From Symbiodinium natans (Eukaryota; Sar; Dinophyceae; Suessiales; Symbiodiniaceae): 22,500 nt of DNA. Location of the stretch: the NCBI GenBank assembly GCA_905221605.1, contig CAJNDS010002216.1, positions 285,001 to 307,500 on the forward strand, given 5' to 3'. Positions 14,794 to 22,484 of this stretch are shown here, piece after piece (the stretch's first letter is position 1; each line of letters starts with the position of its first letter). The notes below the pieces were generated by a model, which worked only from the letters and a program-made list of their open reading frames with translations, was not told the origin of the DNA and ran no database searches. Both the position numbers and the translations under genes were made by a program.

Positions 14794-14836
14794 GTGGGAA
14801 GGGGGTGGGGGGGGGGGTGGGGGGGCGGGGGAGGGA
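14794..14836 (+). repeat. G-rich tract
   Basis: G runs of 4 to 12 broken by T, A or C, with quadruplex potential on the plus strand. An AT-rich block with a weak inverted repeat (GGGGTT..TAATATAGGG and its partner, 14916-14999) follows. Confidence 0.8.
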
Positions 14837-15238
14837 TTGACCTCTAGGCCCTAAGCCTTAGACCTAAACCCGTCAACCCCCAAACCCCCGAATATAGGGG
14901 CCTCCATAGTGTTGGGGGGTTATTCTAGTATAATATAGGGACCATAAGGGAATATAAGGGAAAACCATTAGTAATTATTCCGACCCTATATTAAACCCCT
15001 AGACCCTCTAAACCCTAAACCCTATAGCCACTGGTGCCTGGAAGCTATCTTTGTCGCTTCGCAGCCTCACCTCTCAAGTAGCTCGGGTTTGCCTAAAACC
15101 TTCTACAAATCCTATGCCCTATGCAAACACTACATAAACCCGGCATAAACCCTCTACAAACCCATACATCCCATAAACCCTGAACCCACAACGAGGTGCT
15201 CAAAGACGTAGAATTTTCAGCAACGGGCAGGTACAACT

Positions 15239-15305
15239 GTTTAGGGTTTAGGGTTTAGGGTTCAGGGCTTAGGGCTTAGGGTTGAGGGTTGAGGGTTGAG
15301 GGTCG
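15239..15305 (-). repeat. TTTAGGG array with GGGTTGA units
   Basis: Four perfect units, then GGGTTCA, GGGCTTA and three to four GGGTTGA units. It begins about 35 bp downstream (gene sense) of the exon candidate 15341-15392. Confidence 0.85.
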
Positions 15306-15340
15306 GGCTCTAGGGCGTGTATAGGAGTCTGGACCGGGAC

Positions 15341-15392
15341 TTCGCGCGCAACGCGGCCAATGAAGACAGCTTGCGATATCAGACGTAAGTGG
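15341..15392 (-). CDS. Probable exon of module 2, less certain
   Basis: 52 bp from acceptor gaacacgaag to donor GCGCGAA|GTCCCG, phase 2 in and phase 0 out. It reads HLRLISQAVFIGRVARE. Both phases fit its neighbours, and it starts with a split codon plus His, like HAELGATG at 9573-9625. However, the G-x-E-x-F-Q block is not recognisable here. The plus strand offers a rival: an open frame containing DFARNAANEDSLRYQ ending at a canonical GTAAGT donor (15385). Confidence 0.45.
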
Positions 15393-15535
15393 CTTCGTGT
15401 TCAGGCCCAAAAAGCCATACCGCACTCCCTAGCCTTAAACCCAAACCTTGAAACCCTAAGCCCTAAACCCTGACCCTAAACCCTGAACCCCAAGGACTCT
15501 GGAGTGTGTGAGGGGGGGAGGGGGGAGGGGGAGGC

Positions 15536-15585
15536 AGGGCTGCCTCCGCCACGAAGCTGCGCGACTTGCTGCTGGATGACGGCTC
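15536..15585 (-). CDS. Exon: SFVAEAAL part of module 2
   Basis: 50 bp from acceptor ccgctgtggcag to donor GCAGCCCT|GCCTCC, phase 0 in and phase 2 out. It reads EPSSSSKSRSFVAEAAL, matching EDRSSWVAEVVV of module 3, including the phase-2 exit. Other GC donors (GAG|GCAGCC) would end it in phase 0. A G-rich stretch lies just inside the intron. Confidence 0.75.
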
Positions 15586-15792
15586 CTGCCACAGCGGATT
15601 TGGGTTCCCTAGACCCTCAATACCCTCTAAATACCCTACATACCCCAAATACCCTAAACCCTAAACAACCTAAACAACCTAAACGCCGCAAACACCCCCT
15701 AAACACCCGAACCAAAACTAGGGAGTCCCCCGTGCACGGAAGCAAGGGACACAAATGAGGGGCCCATACTTGGAACCCTAAAAAGGCGGCAG

Positions 15793-15843
15793 CCCTAAAC
15801 CCTAAACCCTAAACCCTAAACCCTAAACCCTAAACCCTAAACC
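15793..15843 (+). repeat. CCCTAAA array, 7 units, abutting a splice donor
   Basis: Perfect heptamers. On the minus strand the intron begins GTGGGTTTAGGG directly after exon 15847-15930. Confidence 0.95.
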
Positions 15844-15846
15844 CAC

Positions 15847-15930
15847 GGCTCTCGCCTCCACCTCCTCCATCGGCTGAAGCTCCCAGAAGTTGAAGTCGCC
15901 CGCCACGTAGTAGGCCGAGGGAGGCATGAC
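15847..15930 (-). CDS. Exon: YYVAGDFNFW start of module 2
   Basis: 84 bp, 28 codons in phase 0 at both ends, from acceptor cttccctcgcag (pyrimidine-rich) to donor AGAGCC|GTGGGT. It reads VMPPSAYYVAGDFNFWELQP, then MEEVEARA. The strand-turn pattern Y-Y-V-x-G-D-F-N-x-W resembles loops of beta-sandwich carbohydrate-binding modules, a resemblance of style only. The matching exon in module 3 reads VGSWDD...PM. Third positions are strongly G or C. Confidence 0.88.
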
Positions 15931-15954
15931 CTGCGAGGGAAGCTCAGGGGGGGT

Positions 15955-16178
15955 TAGGGTTTAGGGTTTAGGGTTTAGGGTGTAGGGTGTAGGGTTTAGG
16001 GTTTAGGGTTTAGGGTTTAGGGTTTAGGGTTTAGGGTTTAGGGTTTAGGGTTTAGGGTTTAGGGTTTAGGGTTTGGGGTTTGGGGTTTGGGGTTTGGGTT
16101 TTTAGGCTTTAGGGTTTTAGGCTTTAGGGTTTTTAGGCTTAGGGATTTTAGGCTTTAGGGTTTTAGGGTTTGGGATTC
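15955..16178 (-). repeat. TTTAGGG array with TTTGGGG and TTTTAGGCTTTAGGG blocks
   Basis: About seventeen TTTAGGG units (including two TGTAGGG), then four TTTGGGG, then a higher-order block with TTTTAGGCTTTAGGG-like units. It starts about 25 bp upstream (gene sense) of exon 15847-15930. Confidence 0.93.
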
Positions 16179-16326
16179 AGGGTCCGAGGGTCCAAGTGTC
16201 ACGCTGCTCCAAGGGTTCAAGGGGCCAACGGTCCAAAGGTCCCAGGGTGCAAAGGTGCAAGGGTGCAAGGGGTCCAGAGTTCCAAGGGTCCAATGGTCCA
16301 GGTCCAAGGGGTTCAAGGGTTCAAGG
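16179..16326 (+). repeat. Short-unit minisatellite (GGGTCCAA-type)
   Basis: About sixteen degenerate 8-9-bp units such as GGGTCCAA, GGGTGCAA, GGGTTCAA and GGGGCCAA. The unit looks like a TTTAGGG derivative that acquired a CCAA or GCAA end and spread. Confidence 0.85.
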
Positions 16327-16386
16327 TTTAGGGTTTAGGGTTTAGGGTTTAGGGTTCAGGGCTTAAAGCAACTTAATGTTCAGGGC

Positions 16387-16504
16387 TTGGGGGGCCGGGG
16401 GCTGGGGCCTGTCACTGTAGGGGTTCAGGCGCCTAAGGGGCTAAGATGGCTTAGAGCTTTAGATAGAGCTTGAGGGCGACCTTAGGGCTGAGGGCTCGGG
16501 GGGG
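16387..16504 (+). repeat. Macro-repeat unit, copy 1
   Basis: A GC-rich segment (GGGGCCTGTCACTGT, GGGGCTAAGATGGCTTAGAG, ATAGAGCTTGAGGGCGACC), repeated at 16626-16735 with about 240-bp spacing. Each copy is followed by a GGGGGG-TTTAGGG array, so the unit is unique block plus array. Confidence 0.92.
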
Positions 16505-16611
16505 GTTTAGGGTTTAGGGTTTAGGGTTTAGGGTTTAGGGTTTAGGGTTTAGGGTTTAGGGTTTAGGGTTTAGGGTTTAGGGTTTAGGGTTTGGGGTTCA
16601 GGGTTCAAGCG
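16505..16611 (-). repeat. TTTAGGG array, ~13 units
   Basis: Follows macro-repeat copy 1. Ends with TTTGGGG and TTCAGGG variants. Confidence 0.95.
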
Positions 16612-16625
16612 TTCAGGATTTAGGG

Positions 16626-16735
16626 TTGGGGGGCCGGGGGCCGGGGCCTGTCACTGTGCGGCTGAGGGGCTAAGATGGCTTAGAGCTTTAGATAGAGCTT
16701 GAGGGCGACCTTAGGGCTGAGCGCTTTAGGGGGGG
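16626..16735 (+). repeat. Macro-repeat unit, copy 2
   Basis: As copy 1 but with a deletion and change after GTCACTGT (copy 1 has AGGGGTTCAGGCGCCTAA). The long shared block after GGGGCTAAGATGG is nearly identical, indicating recent duplication. Confidence 0.92.
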
Positions 16736-16908
16736 TTTAGGGTTTAGGGTTTAGGGTTTAGGGTTTAGGGTTTAGGGTTTAGGGTTTAGGGTTTAGGGTT
16801 TAGGGTTTAGGGTTTAGGGTTTAGGGTTTAGGGTTTAGGGGTTAGGGTTTAGGGTTTAGGGTTTAGGGTTTAGGGTTTAGGGTTTAGGGTTTAGGGTTTA
16901 GGGGGGGC
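16736..16908 (-). repeat. TTTAGGG array, ~24 units
   Basis: Follows macro-repeat copy 2. Near-perfect apart from one GGGGTTA slip at 16838. The island to its right (16910-17095) has a plus-strand open frame starting MERLLGAISQDEEAEAETQG, but no support beyond that. Confidence 0.95.
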
Positions 16909-17244
16909 TGTAAGTTCTGGTTCAGCAGTTGGGGGTGGAGGCTGGGCATCGGTTTTTTTGTGGCTGGGTTCCGGGTTTACGGTTGAGGGTGAAGATGGAG
17001 CGGCTGCTGGGAGCGATAAGCCAGGACGAAGAAGCAGAAGCAGAAACACAAGGAAGCCCGCAACCCCCTAACCTACTACTGTACAAGTAAGAACCAGTGC
17101 TCGGGCAGCTCTCTAAATTGATCGCCCCTTGTCCTGAATAATACTGATCGCGTTTTTGAATACGGGGATCATTACCCTGTACTACTTGCACCTCGTAGGG
17201 TGCTGCAGCCTAATCCTAAAATTAGGGTACAGTAAGACACAGGC

Positions 17245-17303
17245 CTCAGGCGGAAATGACGAGGACCGGGGCAGCTTCTGCCAATCGACTCTGCGGTATT
17301 CAC
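17245..17303 (-). CDS. Exon: YRRVDWQKL end of module 1
   Basis: 59 bp from acceptor caacaaccag to donor CCGCCTGAG|GCCTGT, entering in phase 1 (G|GT, Gly) and leaving in phase 0. It reads EYRRVDWQKLPRSSSFPPE. V-D-W closes the Y-R-V-x-L strand of the previous exon. P-P-E then leads into VMPPSAYYVAG of module 2. An internal AG (accgcag) could be a rival acceptor but would break the phase. The plus strand is also open, with less fit. Confidence 0.83.
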
Positions 17304-17424
17304 CTGGTTGTTGTTGGTTACGGCTTAGGGTTCAGGATCTAGGGTCTGGAGTTTAAAGGGTTTATAAGTGTGGGGATCTGGCTCTCGGGCTTCAGGGCTT
17401 TTAGGGGTTTAAGCGTTTTGGGGT

Positions 17425-17470
<46 letters not shown>

Positions 17471-17473
17471 GGC
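17425..17473 (-). repeat. GGGTTGA variant array, 7 units
   Basis: Seven perfect GGGTTGA units, a homogenised single-base variant of GGGTTTA. Degenerate units surround it (17330-17520). Confidence 0.93.
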
Positions 17474-17659
17474 TTTCGGGCTTTAGCGTGTTAGGGCTGA
17501 GGCCTTAAGGCTGTGGTTGTAGGGTGGCTTGTTTGAGCTTCCAGGTGCACAGATGAAGCTACCAAATGGGCCTATAAGCTTTGGAAACTCTGAACAGTAC
17601 CATGCCAAACCCTCTGTAATATTCCCTTTGCTGTGGGGAACTTTGCAGAATCCAGCAGA

Positions 17660-17715
17660 TTGAGCCCTAGAACTTTCGCTTCTTCTTCTTCTGCTGCTTC
17701 TTCTTTTGGCGCATC
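17660..17715 (-). other. Lys-rich reading, uncertain
   Basis: On the minus strand an ATG frame reads MRQKKKQQKKKRKF before TAG. The purine-rich (GAA)n-like sequence could be simple repeat and need not be coding. It lies in the intron between the exons at 17245 and 18239. Confidence 0.25.
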
Positions 17716-17819
17716 GCAAACACCTAAACCCTAAACCGCTCTGATGAGGGGTGAACGCTCAACCCCCAGCCGTGAAGCAACCATTACGGAGGCGAGCACC
17801 CCGGTCTCTGGGATTCAAA

Positions 17820-17928
17820 CCCTAAGGGTCCATGTACCTAATTATTCTACACTTGGGCCTTAAAGTACCTCCTATACAGGGACTTTAGGGCCCAAGTATA
17901 TAATAATGAGGTACATGGACCCTTAGGG
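17820..17928. mobile_element. Hairpin MITE, family C, copy 2
   Basis: 109 bp, nearly a full palindrome. Begins CCCTAAGGGTCCATGTACCT and ends with its reverse complement. Opposite orientation to copy 1 at 1447-1566 judged by the flank GGGAAAGGC. The left flank AAA makes AAACCCTAAGGG, again fusing a telomere-type unit to the element end. Intronic. Confidence 0.88.
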
Positions 17929-18122
17929 AAAGGCGGTTCCTAATCAGGGGTCCCTGTGTTGGTTCCCTAAAGTTCTGGCAAGGCAGCGTGCTAGCGCTAG
18001 CTGTGAGGAAACATCTTGAAACAGGGACGCCCACAGGAACCCGAATTTGGAACAACCTCCACCTAGGCTTATGCGGGCTCTTTGCGGCAGAAGCAGATCT
18101 CTAGGGCAAACCCTAACCCCTA

Positions 18123-18199
18123 CCTGGGACCCTCTTTACCTACATTGCCCTTCATTAGTAGGTATAACCCATAAAACTGTAGAAAACGAGGGTTCCAGG
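18123..18199. mobile_element. TIR element, family F, copy without array
   Basis: 77 bp with imperfect 22-bp ends: CCTGGGACCCTCTTTACC at the left and CCTGGAACCCTCGTTTTC as reverse complement of the right. The core in reverse complement reads TTTTATGGGTTATACC, then TACTAATGAAGGG. The counterpart at 10957-11082 has a heptamer array where this copy has TTTTATGGGTTA. Confidence 0.82.
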
Positions 18200-18238
18200 C
18201 AGACCCTAAAGGCAGGACACCCCAGAAACGCAGGACAC

Positions 18239-18293
18239 CTCCCAGAGTCAGGCGCACGCGATAGCCTTGAGGCTCGGGCGGGGAGTCGGAGTT
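18239..18293 (-). CDS. Exon: GYRVRLTLG part of module 1
   Basis: 55 bp from acceptor gagcctcaag (at 18294-18295) to donor CTGGGAG|GTGTCC, phase 0 in and phase 1 out. It reads NSDSPPEPQ then GYRVRLTLG, and closes Gly with the next exon. A second acceptor (cctcaag|GCTATC) would give a 27-bp exon starting in phase 1. Y-R-V-R-L-T-L corresponds to VFRINF in module 2. The donor is 40 bp from the family F element at 18123-18199. Confidence 0.8.
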
Positions 18294-18299
18294 CTTGAG

Positions 18300-18823
18300 G
18301 CTCAGAGTTTAGGATTCGATGTTCAACCCCCAAACCCCAAACCCTAAACCCTAAAGTTTGAGGTTCAGAGTTTAGGACCTTGATGTTCAGGCTCTATAGA
18401 GTCTGGGGAGTTGGGTTGAGAGTTCAGGTTAGAGCCATGGTCTGAGGGGAGTCTGCATGCTTTTCCTTGCGCAAAGTTGCAGATTTAGGCAGGCGGGCGC
18501 GCGGTTTCTTGGGGAGTTTGGGGTTACGGTTCTAGGGGCCTAGGGGGTGGCATGAAGGTTTGTTGGAGGCTCTAACAATTCGGGGCTGAGGTCTTCCTGC
18601 CATGCCTGCCAAGCGATGAAAAACAATTTAAGATCCTAAGTCCTAAGCCCTGATGTAGGGTTGAGAGTTTAGGGTAGCTTTGGGCAGTGAAGACCACGAC
18701 TATGCCCCGGTTCCTCGGATCCCTGAACCCTAAGCCCAAAACCCGAAACCCAGAGGCCCCAGCAATCTTTAGGATCTGGGGTTTAGAGTCGCTAGTACTG
18801 GTTGTTGGGGGTGCCTTTTGGTT
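18300..18823. other. Intron sequence, degenerate heptamers
   Basis: Scattered GGTTCAGAGTTTAGG and CCCTAAACC units and GC-rich patches. No exon or element recognised. Confidence 0.5.
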
Positions 18824-19305
18824 TCAACCCTCCTGTGCTGGAGCCGGCAGTCCCTTGAAGGGATAGACACGAATCTTACACCTCAAGCAGCGTCTCCAAC
18901 ATTCGGGGAAATGAAAGGTCAAAGCTTGCTTTACTCCTGCAAGCAAAGGATCCCAGTATGTTGCAAGTTCAACTATCGCTAAGCAAGCTGGCGCCCAACA
19001 TGCATCCACACTCCGCGCTACACCCCAAGCCGGAGAAAGAACACCCCAAACCCAGGACAACAACCTTCTCGCAGCCTCAATGCTCGTCGTACAGTTACCA
19101 AAAACTGAGATGGAGGAGCGTAGTGAAGAGATCTTCCCAAGAAGCCGGCGTGTCAGATTATCAGAGTGGGTGGCTGGAAGAAGCAGGCCAGTTTGGCTCT
19201 GGCTTTCTCCCTGAAGCTTTGCGCGAAAATATCGCAGTGAGAGGGTTCGCATCGTGTGGAAAAGGCTCCCAAAAGAGAAAAAACTTGTGCAGGGGTCCAC
19301 GGTAG
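18824..19305. other. 480-bp array-free segment, open on both strands, unassigned
   Basis: The longest heptamer-free stretch of the right half. A 158-codon minus-strand frame (19300-18824) and a 115-codon plus-strand frame (18958-19305) overlap. Neither shows a recognised motif, and the minus frame does not match the repeat module. It might be an old insertion in the intron, a retained exon or chance. Confidence 0.35.
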
Positions 19306-19316
19306 CATCTCTAAAT

Positions 19317-19400
19317 CCTAAATCCCTATAAACCCCCTAAACCCTAATCCCTAAACCTCCGAGACCCTAAATCCCAAACCCTAAACTTGGCCCTAAACCC
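19317..19400 (+). repeat. Degenerate CCCTAAA tract
   Basis: About nine variant units (TCCCTATAAACC, CCTAATCCC, CCCAAACC). Followed at 19505-19640 by a degenerate TTTAGGG tract of the other orientation. Confidence 0.75.
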
Positions 19401-19504
19401 CCAGGAGCCCGGGCAGATGCCCACGAACTGAGGCGCAGGCTGTCGCCGGGCATTCCAATCAGGTGGGCATCCTGCTCCACGACCTCCGAGGTTCAGGATA
19501 CGGG

Positions 19505-19640
19505 AGGTTTAGGGCTTGGGGCTTAGGGTTTGGGATTTAGGGTTTTGGGTTTATGGTGTCGGGTTTGGGGTTTAGGGTTTGGGGCTTAGGGTTTTGGGTT
19601 GAGGTTCAGGGTTTAGGACATTTTGAATTTCGGATTTAGG
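19505..19640 (-). repeat. Degenerate TTTAGGG tract
   Basis: About sixteen units, almost every one different (GGGCTTG, GGGTTTTGGG, GGTGTCGGG). Unique sequence with a plus-strand 160-codon frame (19969-20451) and a minus-strand 94-codon frame follows; neither is recognised. Confidence 0.75.
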
Positions 19641-20279
19641 GTAGTTCAGTCTTCCGTGAGACGCGAAAACATCTAGAGGGCCAACACACCAAAACCGTTC
19701 AGGATCTCGACCCGGGCGCGGCTGAGTCAAAGAAGGCCATGCCGACTCTGAAACCCTCTAAAGACCTGGAGAAACACCCTGGGCTAAACTGCAAGCCTCG
19801 GAGGCTTCAGGGTCATCTAAAGTCATCTTGTTAGGGTTTTTCGGGCCTTGGGTTAGTCCTTGATGAGGGGTTTGCCGCCCAGGGTTGAGGGTTTAGGGTC
19901 CAGAGTCCAGAGATATTTAAGGACTTTCTTAGGGCCCAGGGGTGTTTTAGGGTTGTTGGGTTGAAGGCTTGAAGGGTTCAGGATTTAAGGAGTTTGGAGA
20001 GGACCTCCGCACCCGAAGGTCTCAAAGCCTTGCCTGCTACTCAAGCTTACTCCTGGCTGCCGAAGGGAGTGGAGGTCTAGGGTCGGTAGGGCTTACAAGG
20101 GCTAGGGTGTTCACTCTGAATGGATGGTTCCATCCCCGCTCTGCTACGACTTGCCTTTCAAGAGAAGGACTGTTTATAGGCCTGCCTGAGAAGCAAATAA
20201 CGTGTGCCTGTAACACGGTAGACCAAGTCGGGGTTCCGATTGGGATTGCAGGACTTGGGAAAGCAGCAAATTTATGCCA

Positions 20280-20375
20280 CGACGTGGCCAGGAACTCTAA
20301 ACCGGACACACCTAAACCCAAAACCCCTCAAACCTCTATACTTCCCCCTAAACCAGAAAACCTAAACCCTCCTCA
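20280..20375 (+). repeat. Degenerate CCCTAAA tract
   Basis: CCTAAACCC, CCCAAAACCC and CCTCAAACC units. Similar degenerate tracts recur at 20700-20770 and 20935-21100. Confidence 0.7.
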
Positions 20376-20428
20376 GCCCTACTCTATACTTCCCAATGAC
20401 ACACCCAAGTCTGGCGCCGGAATCTCAC

Positions 20429-20500
20429 CGGCGGCTTCTTCCGGTTCGTAGTCGTCTGGGCGAAGCATGGTAGCCCCGTGGGGTTTAGGGCTTCGGGCAA
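20429..20500 (-). CDS. Possible exon, acidic peptide
   Basis: From acceptor aaatggcaag to a consensus-like donor GCCGCCG|GTGAGA, 72 bp, phase 1 in and phase 1 out. It contains TMLRPDDYEPEEAA. It would fit between the longer version of exon 22418-22484 (ending GGGACCG|GTTGAC, phase 1) and the shorter version of exon 18239-18265 (phase 1), an alternative chain or a cassette exon. Its first third overlaps degenerate CCCTAAA-like sequence, so the 5' edge is doubtful. Confidence 0.45.
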
Positions 20501-21018
20501 CTTGCCATTTGGGGCTTCGGGCTTGGGCTTGAGGGCTCAGGGCTTGAGATGCCATGACTTCAACCTGCCCTACGCCCGCAACTCTCAACGCCCCCGCAAC
20601 CCGAAGCCCGAACTCATCTGATTTCAGACACCTTCACCTACCATAACCCAAAACAGTCGACCCCCCAAAAATGCTTGAAACCTTTGGCCAGAAACCCCTG
20701 AACCTCGAAAAAAACCCTAAACCCCTAGCCCTACTAAAGCGCCTAGCCCTAAACCCCCTCAAGCTTGAGGTTCAGTGGACTCAAAGCCAGCACTGGAGGT
20801 CCTTGGGGGAACTTTCCCGCGCGAAGTAGTTTGGGGTTTGGGGCCTTTGGTGTTCATAGAGTTTATGGGACAGGGCAGCATTCCCGAAAGTTCTCGTATA
20901 AACCAAAATCAAGCAAGCCCCTATGTTTTTGCAACTCCAAACCCCTTACACCCAATTGACCTTGAACCCCCAACCCCCAATATTTACCCCCCCCCCCTTC
21001 CCCCCAAAAAACTAAACC

Positions 21019-21052
21019 CCAACCGAAACCCTAAACCCTAAACCCTAAACCC
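21019..21052 (+). repeat. CCCTAAA array, short
   Basis: Four to five units within C-rich sequence (20985-21010 is mostly C). Confidence 0.85.
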
Positions 21053-21186
21053 CACTAACCCCTTAAACCCCTTGAACCCCCTGAATCCCTTAAGCCCCTG
21101 AGACCAAGCCAGGGTATCGGGCCCGGGAAGGCAGCCACGGTTCGGATCTCCGTATCGCCCGCATACATGAGGATCTCCTGATTTCG

Positions 21187-21302
21187 GGGTTTAGGGTTTA
21201 GGGTTTGGGGTTTGGGGTTTAGGGTTTAGGGTTTAGGGTTTGGGGTTTAGGGTTTAGTAATTTAGGGTTTAGGGTTTAGGGTTTAGGGTTTAGGGCTTGG
21301 GG
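21187..21302 (-). repeat. TTTAGGG array, ~16 units
   Basis: Includes several TTTGGGG units and a TTTAGTAA interruption. The next 350 bp (21303-21660) are unique. A 12-13-bp inverted repeat (CAGGTGGAGGCTT and AAGCCTCACCTG) spans 21534-21579. Confidence 0.9.
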
Positions 21303-21876
21303 ATCGAACAGCATGCTTCAACAACGGGCTGAACCCATCTGTGCGTCAAGGGAGCTTCGGGTTGAGTAGCCCAGGGTCAGAGATATTTTTGATGTTGTTG
21401 GTTTGAGCTTCAACTCCAGAAAATCTGCACTAACACCCCGAACTCTACGTAGGCCCAACTCCAAGCCTCCACGAAACAAAGGGACCTGACATTAAAGAAC
21501 AACCCAGACAAGTCTCCTCGCTCGCCGGTGTCAGGTGGAGGCTTCTTACATGGTCTTCATTGCAAAGCCTCACCTGCAAGGCGGCGTGGGGGGTTCCGGG
21601 TCGCTTTGCAGGCCCTTGATACTGGCTGAAAGAGGTACTTTAGGCTTCATGTTCAGGGAAAAACAGGGTAACCCTAAACCCTGAGCAACCCTAAACCCTG
21701 AACCCAAATTTCCAGGGTTGATAAACCGAGTCGAGGGGAAATTCTGGATTTCTTTGCACCTCAAGGCTTCCATTCTTGAAGGGATCCCAAAAAGCCCAAT
21801 ATCCCTGCACTAAGAAATAGAGGGTGGACTCCAAATTGTTGCGTTTTTTTTGTTGGCCTTTTTATGTATCTCTTTC

Positions 21877-21905
21877 TTTTTTTTTTTTTTTTTGGGGGGG
21901 GGGGG
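21877..21905 (+). repeat. T17 G12 composite homopolymer
   Basis: Seventeen T followed by twelve G, the reverse-complement form of C17 A14 at 13386-13416. A G-rich stretch with two GGTTCTGTGGGT units and a TTTAGGG array (21954-21994) follows. Confidence 0.9.
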
Positions 21906-21953
21906 TTCTGTGGGTGGGAGGTTCTGTGGGTAGGGGCGGGGGGGGGGAGGGGT

Positions 21954-21994
21954 TTAGGGTTTAGGGTTTAGTGTTTAGGGTTTAGGGTTTAGGG
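21954..21994 (-). repeat. TTTAGGG array, ~6 units
   Basis: One unit is TTTAGTG. An opposite CCCTAAA trio lies at 22174-22196. Confidence 0.92.
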
Positions 21995-22417
21995 CGGGGA
22001 AGGGGGCAAAACAACAACAACAATACCCAAACAAATGGGTCCCCAGAAATAGACCTTGCTGGAGATGCTTTTGACCTGCAGCCACAATATTGGGTATACG
22101 TACTCGTGACGACAAATTGAGCAGTGAGTGCTCTAAAGCCGCCAAACCCTAACCCCCTGGAATCCCGAGACACCTAAACCCTAAACCCTAAACCCCAATC
22201 TTCACAAATGCGTGAAGCCTAACCTGACAATTTCAACCCAACCTCAGGTTCTCTCCACGAACACAGCCTTAAAGCCCCAACTCCCTGCCCAAACAATACG
22301 GTCCAGGGAGTAACTAAGGCTTCTTACGGTTTAGGACTTGGAAACTAGGCTCTTTAGGTTGGATCTCCAGGCTTTCGGGCATTATGGGGTTTAGGGTTTT
22401 AGGGTTCAGGCGTCAAC

Positions 22418-22484
22418 CGGTCCCAAGAGCCGCCTGGGCGGGCTTTCCGGACACGCGCCAGTTGGCGAAGCGCCCACACACACC
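22418..22484 (-). CDS. Exon: WRVSGK part of module 1 (most upstream seen)
   Basis: From acceptor agcccccgcag to either a GC donor (GCCCAG|GCGGCT at 22434, phase 0) or a GT donor (GGGACCG|GTTGAC at 22418, phase 1). It reads GVCGRFANWRVSGKPAQ, with AALGT added in the longer form. G-R-F-x-x-W-R-V-x-G-K is the same block as GRFWRL (8037-8114) and GWRLPGK (13436-13508). The short form joins exon 18239-18293 in phase 0; the long form fits the candidate at 20429-20500 or the short form of 18239-18265. The gene extends beyond 22500. Confidence 0.8.

Larger units (their letters stand above)
8037..22484 (-). other. Split gene, modular repeat protein (15-exon chain)
   Basis: Overall model for the minus-strand exons listed separately. 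The order, from 5' to 3', runs from 22484 down to 8037. The fifteen exons total 939 nt (313 codons), stay in frame throughout and match in splice phase at every junction. All acceptors are AG. Nine or ten of fifteen donors are GC and the rest GT. The peptide repeats a module: Y-V-G-[DS]-[FW]-[ND]...PM, VAExx, G-E-x-FQ or its counterpart, (K)D/N-W...YP, GPD...G...WRL, then Y/F-R-[VI]-x-[LF]...VDW or a counterpart. Paired exons in modules 2 and 3 break at matching positions, for example phase 2 after VAExxx with the next exon starting in a His codon. No signal peptide or membrane segment is visible. The gene lacks a start and a stop in this window. The function is unknown; a beta-sandwich, ligand-binding module is only a guess. 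Confidence 0.75.

Noticed and set aside
14916-14999. MITE between GGGGTT and AACCCC
   Set aside because: Ends pair only with a gap (GGGGTT...TAATATAGGG), the core does not pair, and no second copy is seen.
16994-17089. Plus-strand frame starting MERLLGAISQDEEAEAETQG
   Set aside because: Short, inside an intron of the minus-strand gene, over GAAGCA-rich low-complexity sequence, with no splice or promoter context. Recorded only as a possibility.
18824-19300. 158-codon minus-strand gene
   Set aside because: The longest unshadowed frame but with no recognised motif, an overlapping plus-strand frame of 115 codons, and no relation to the neighbouring modules. Described as unassigned instead.
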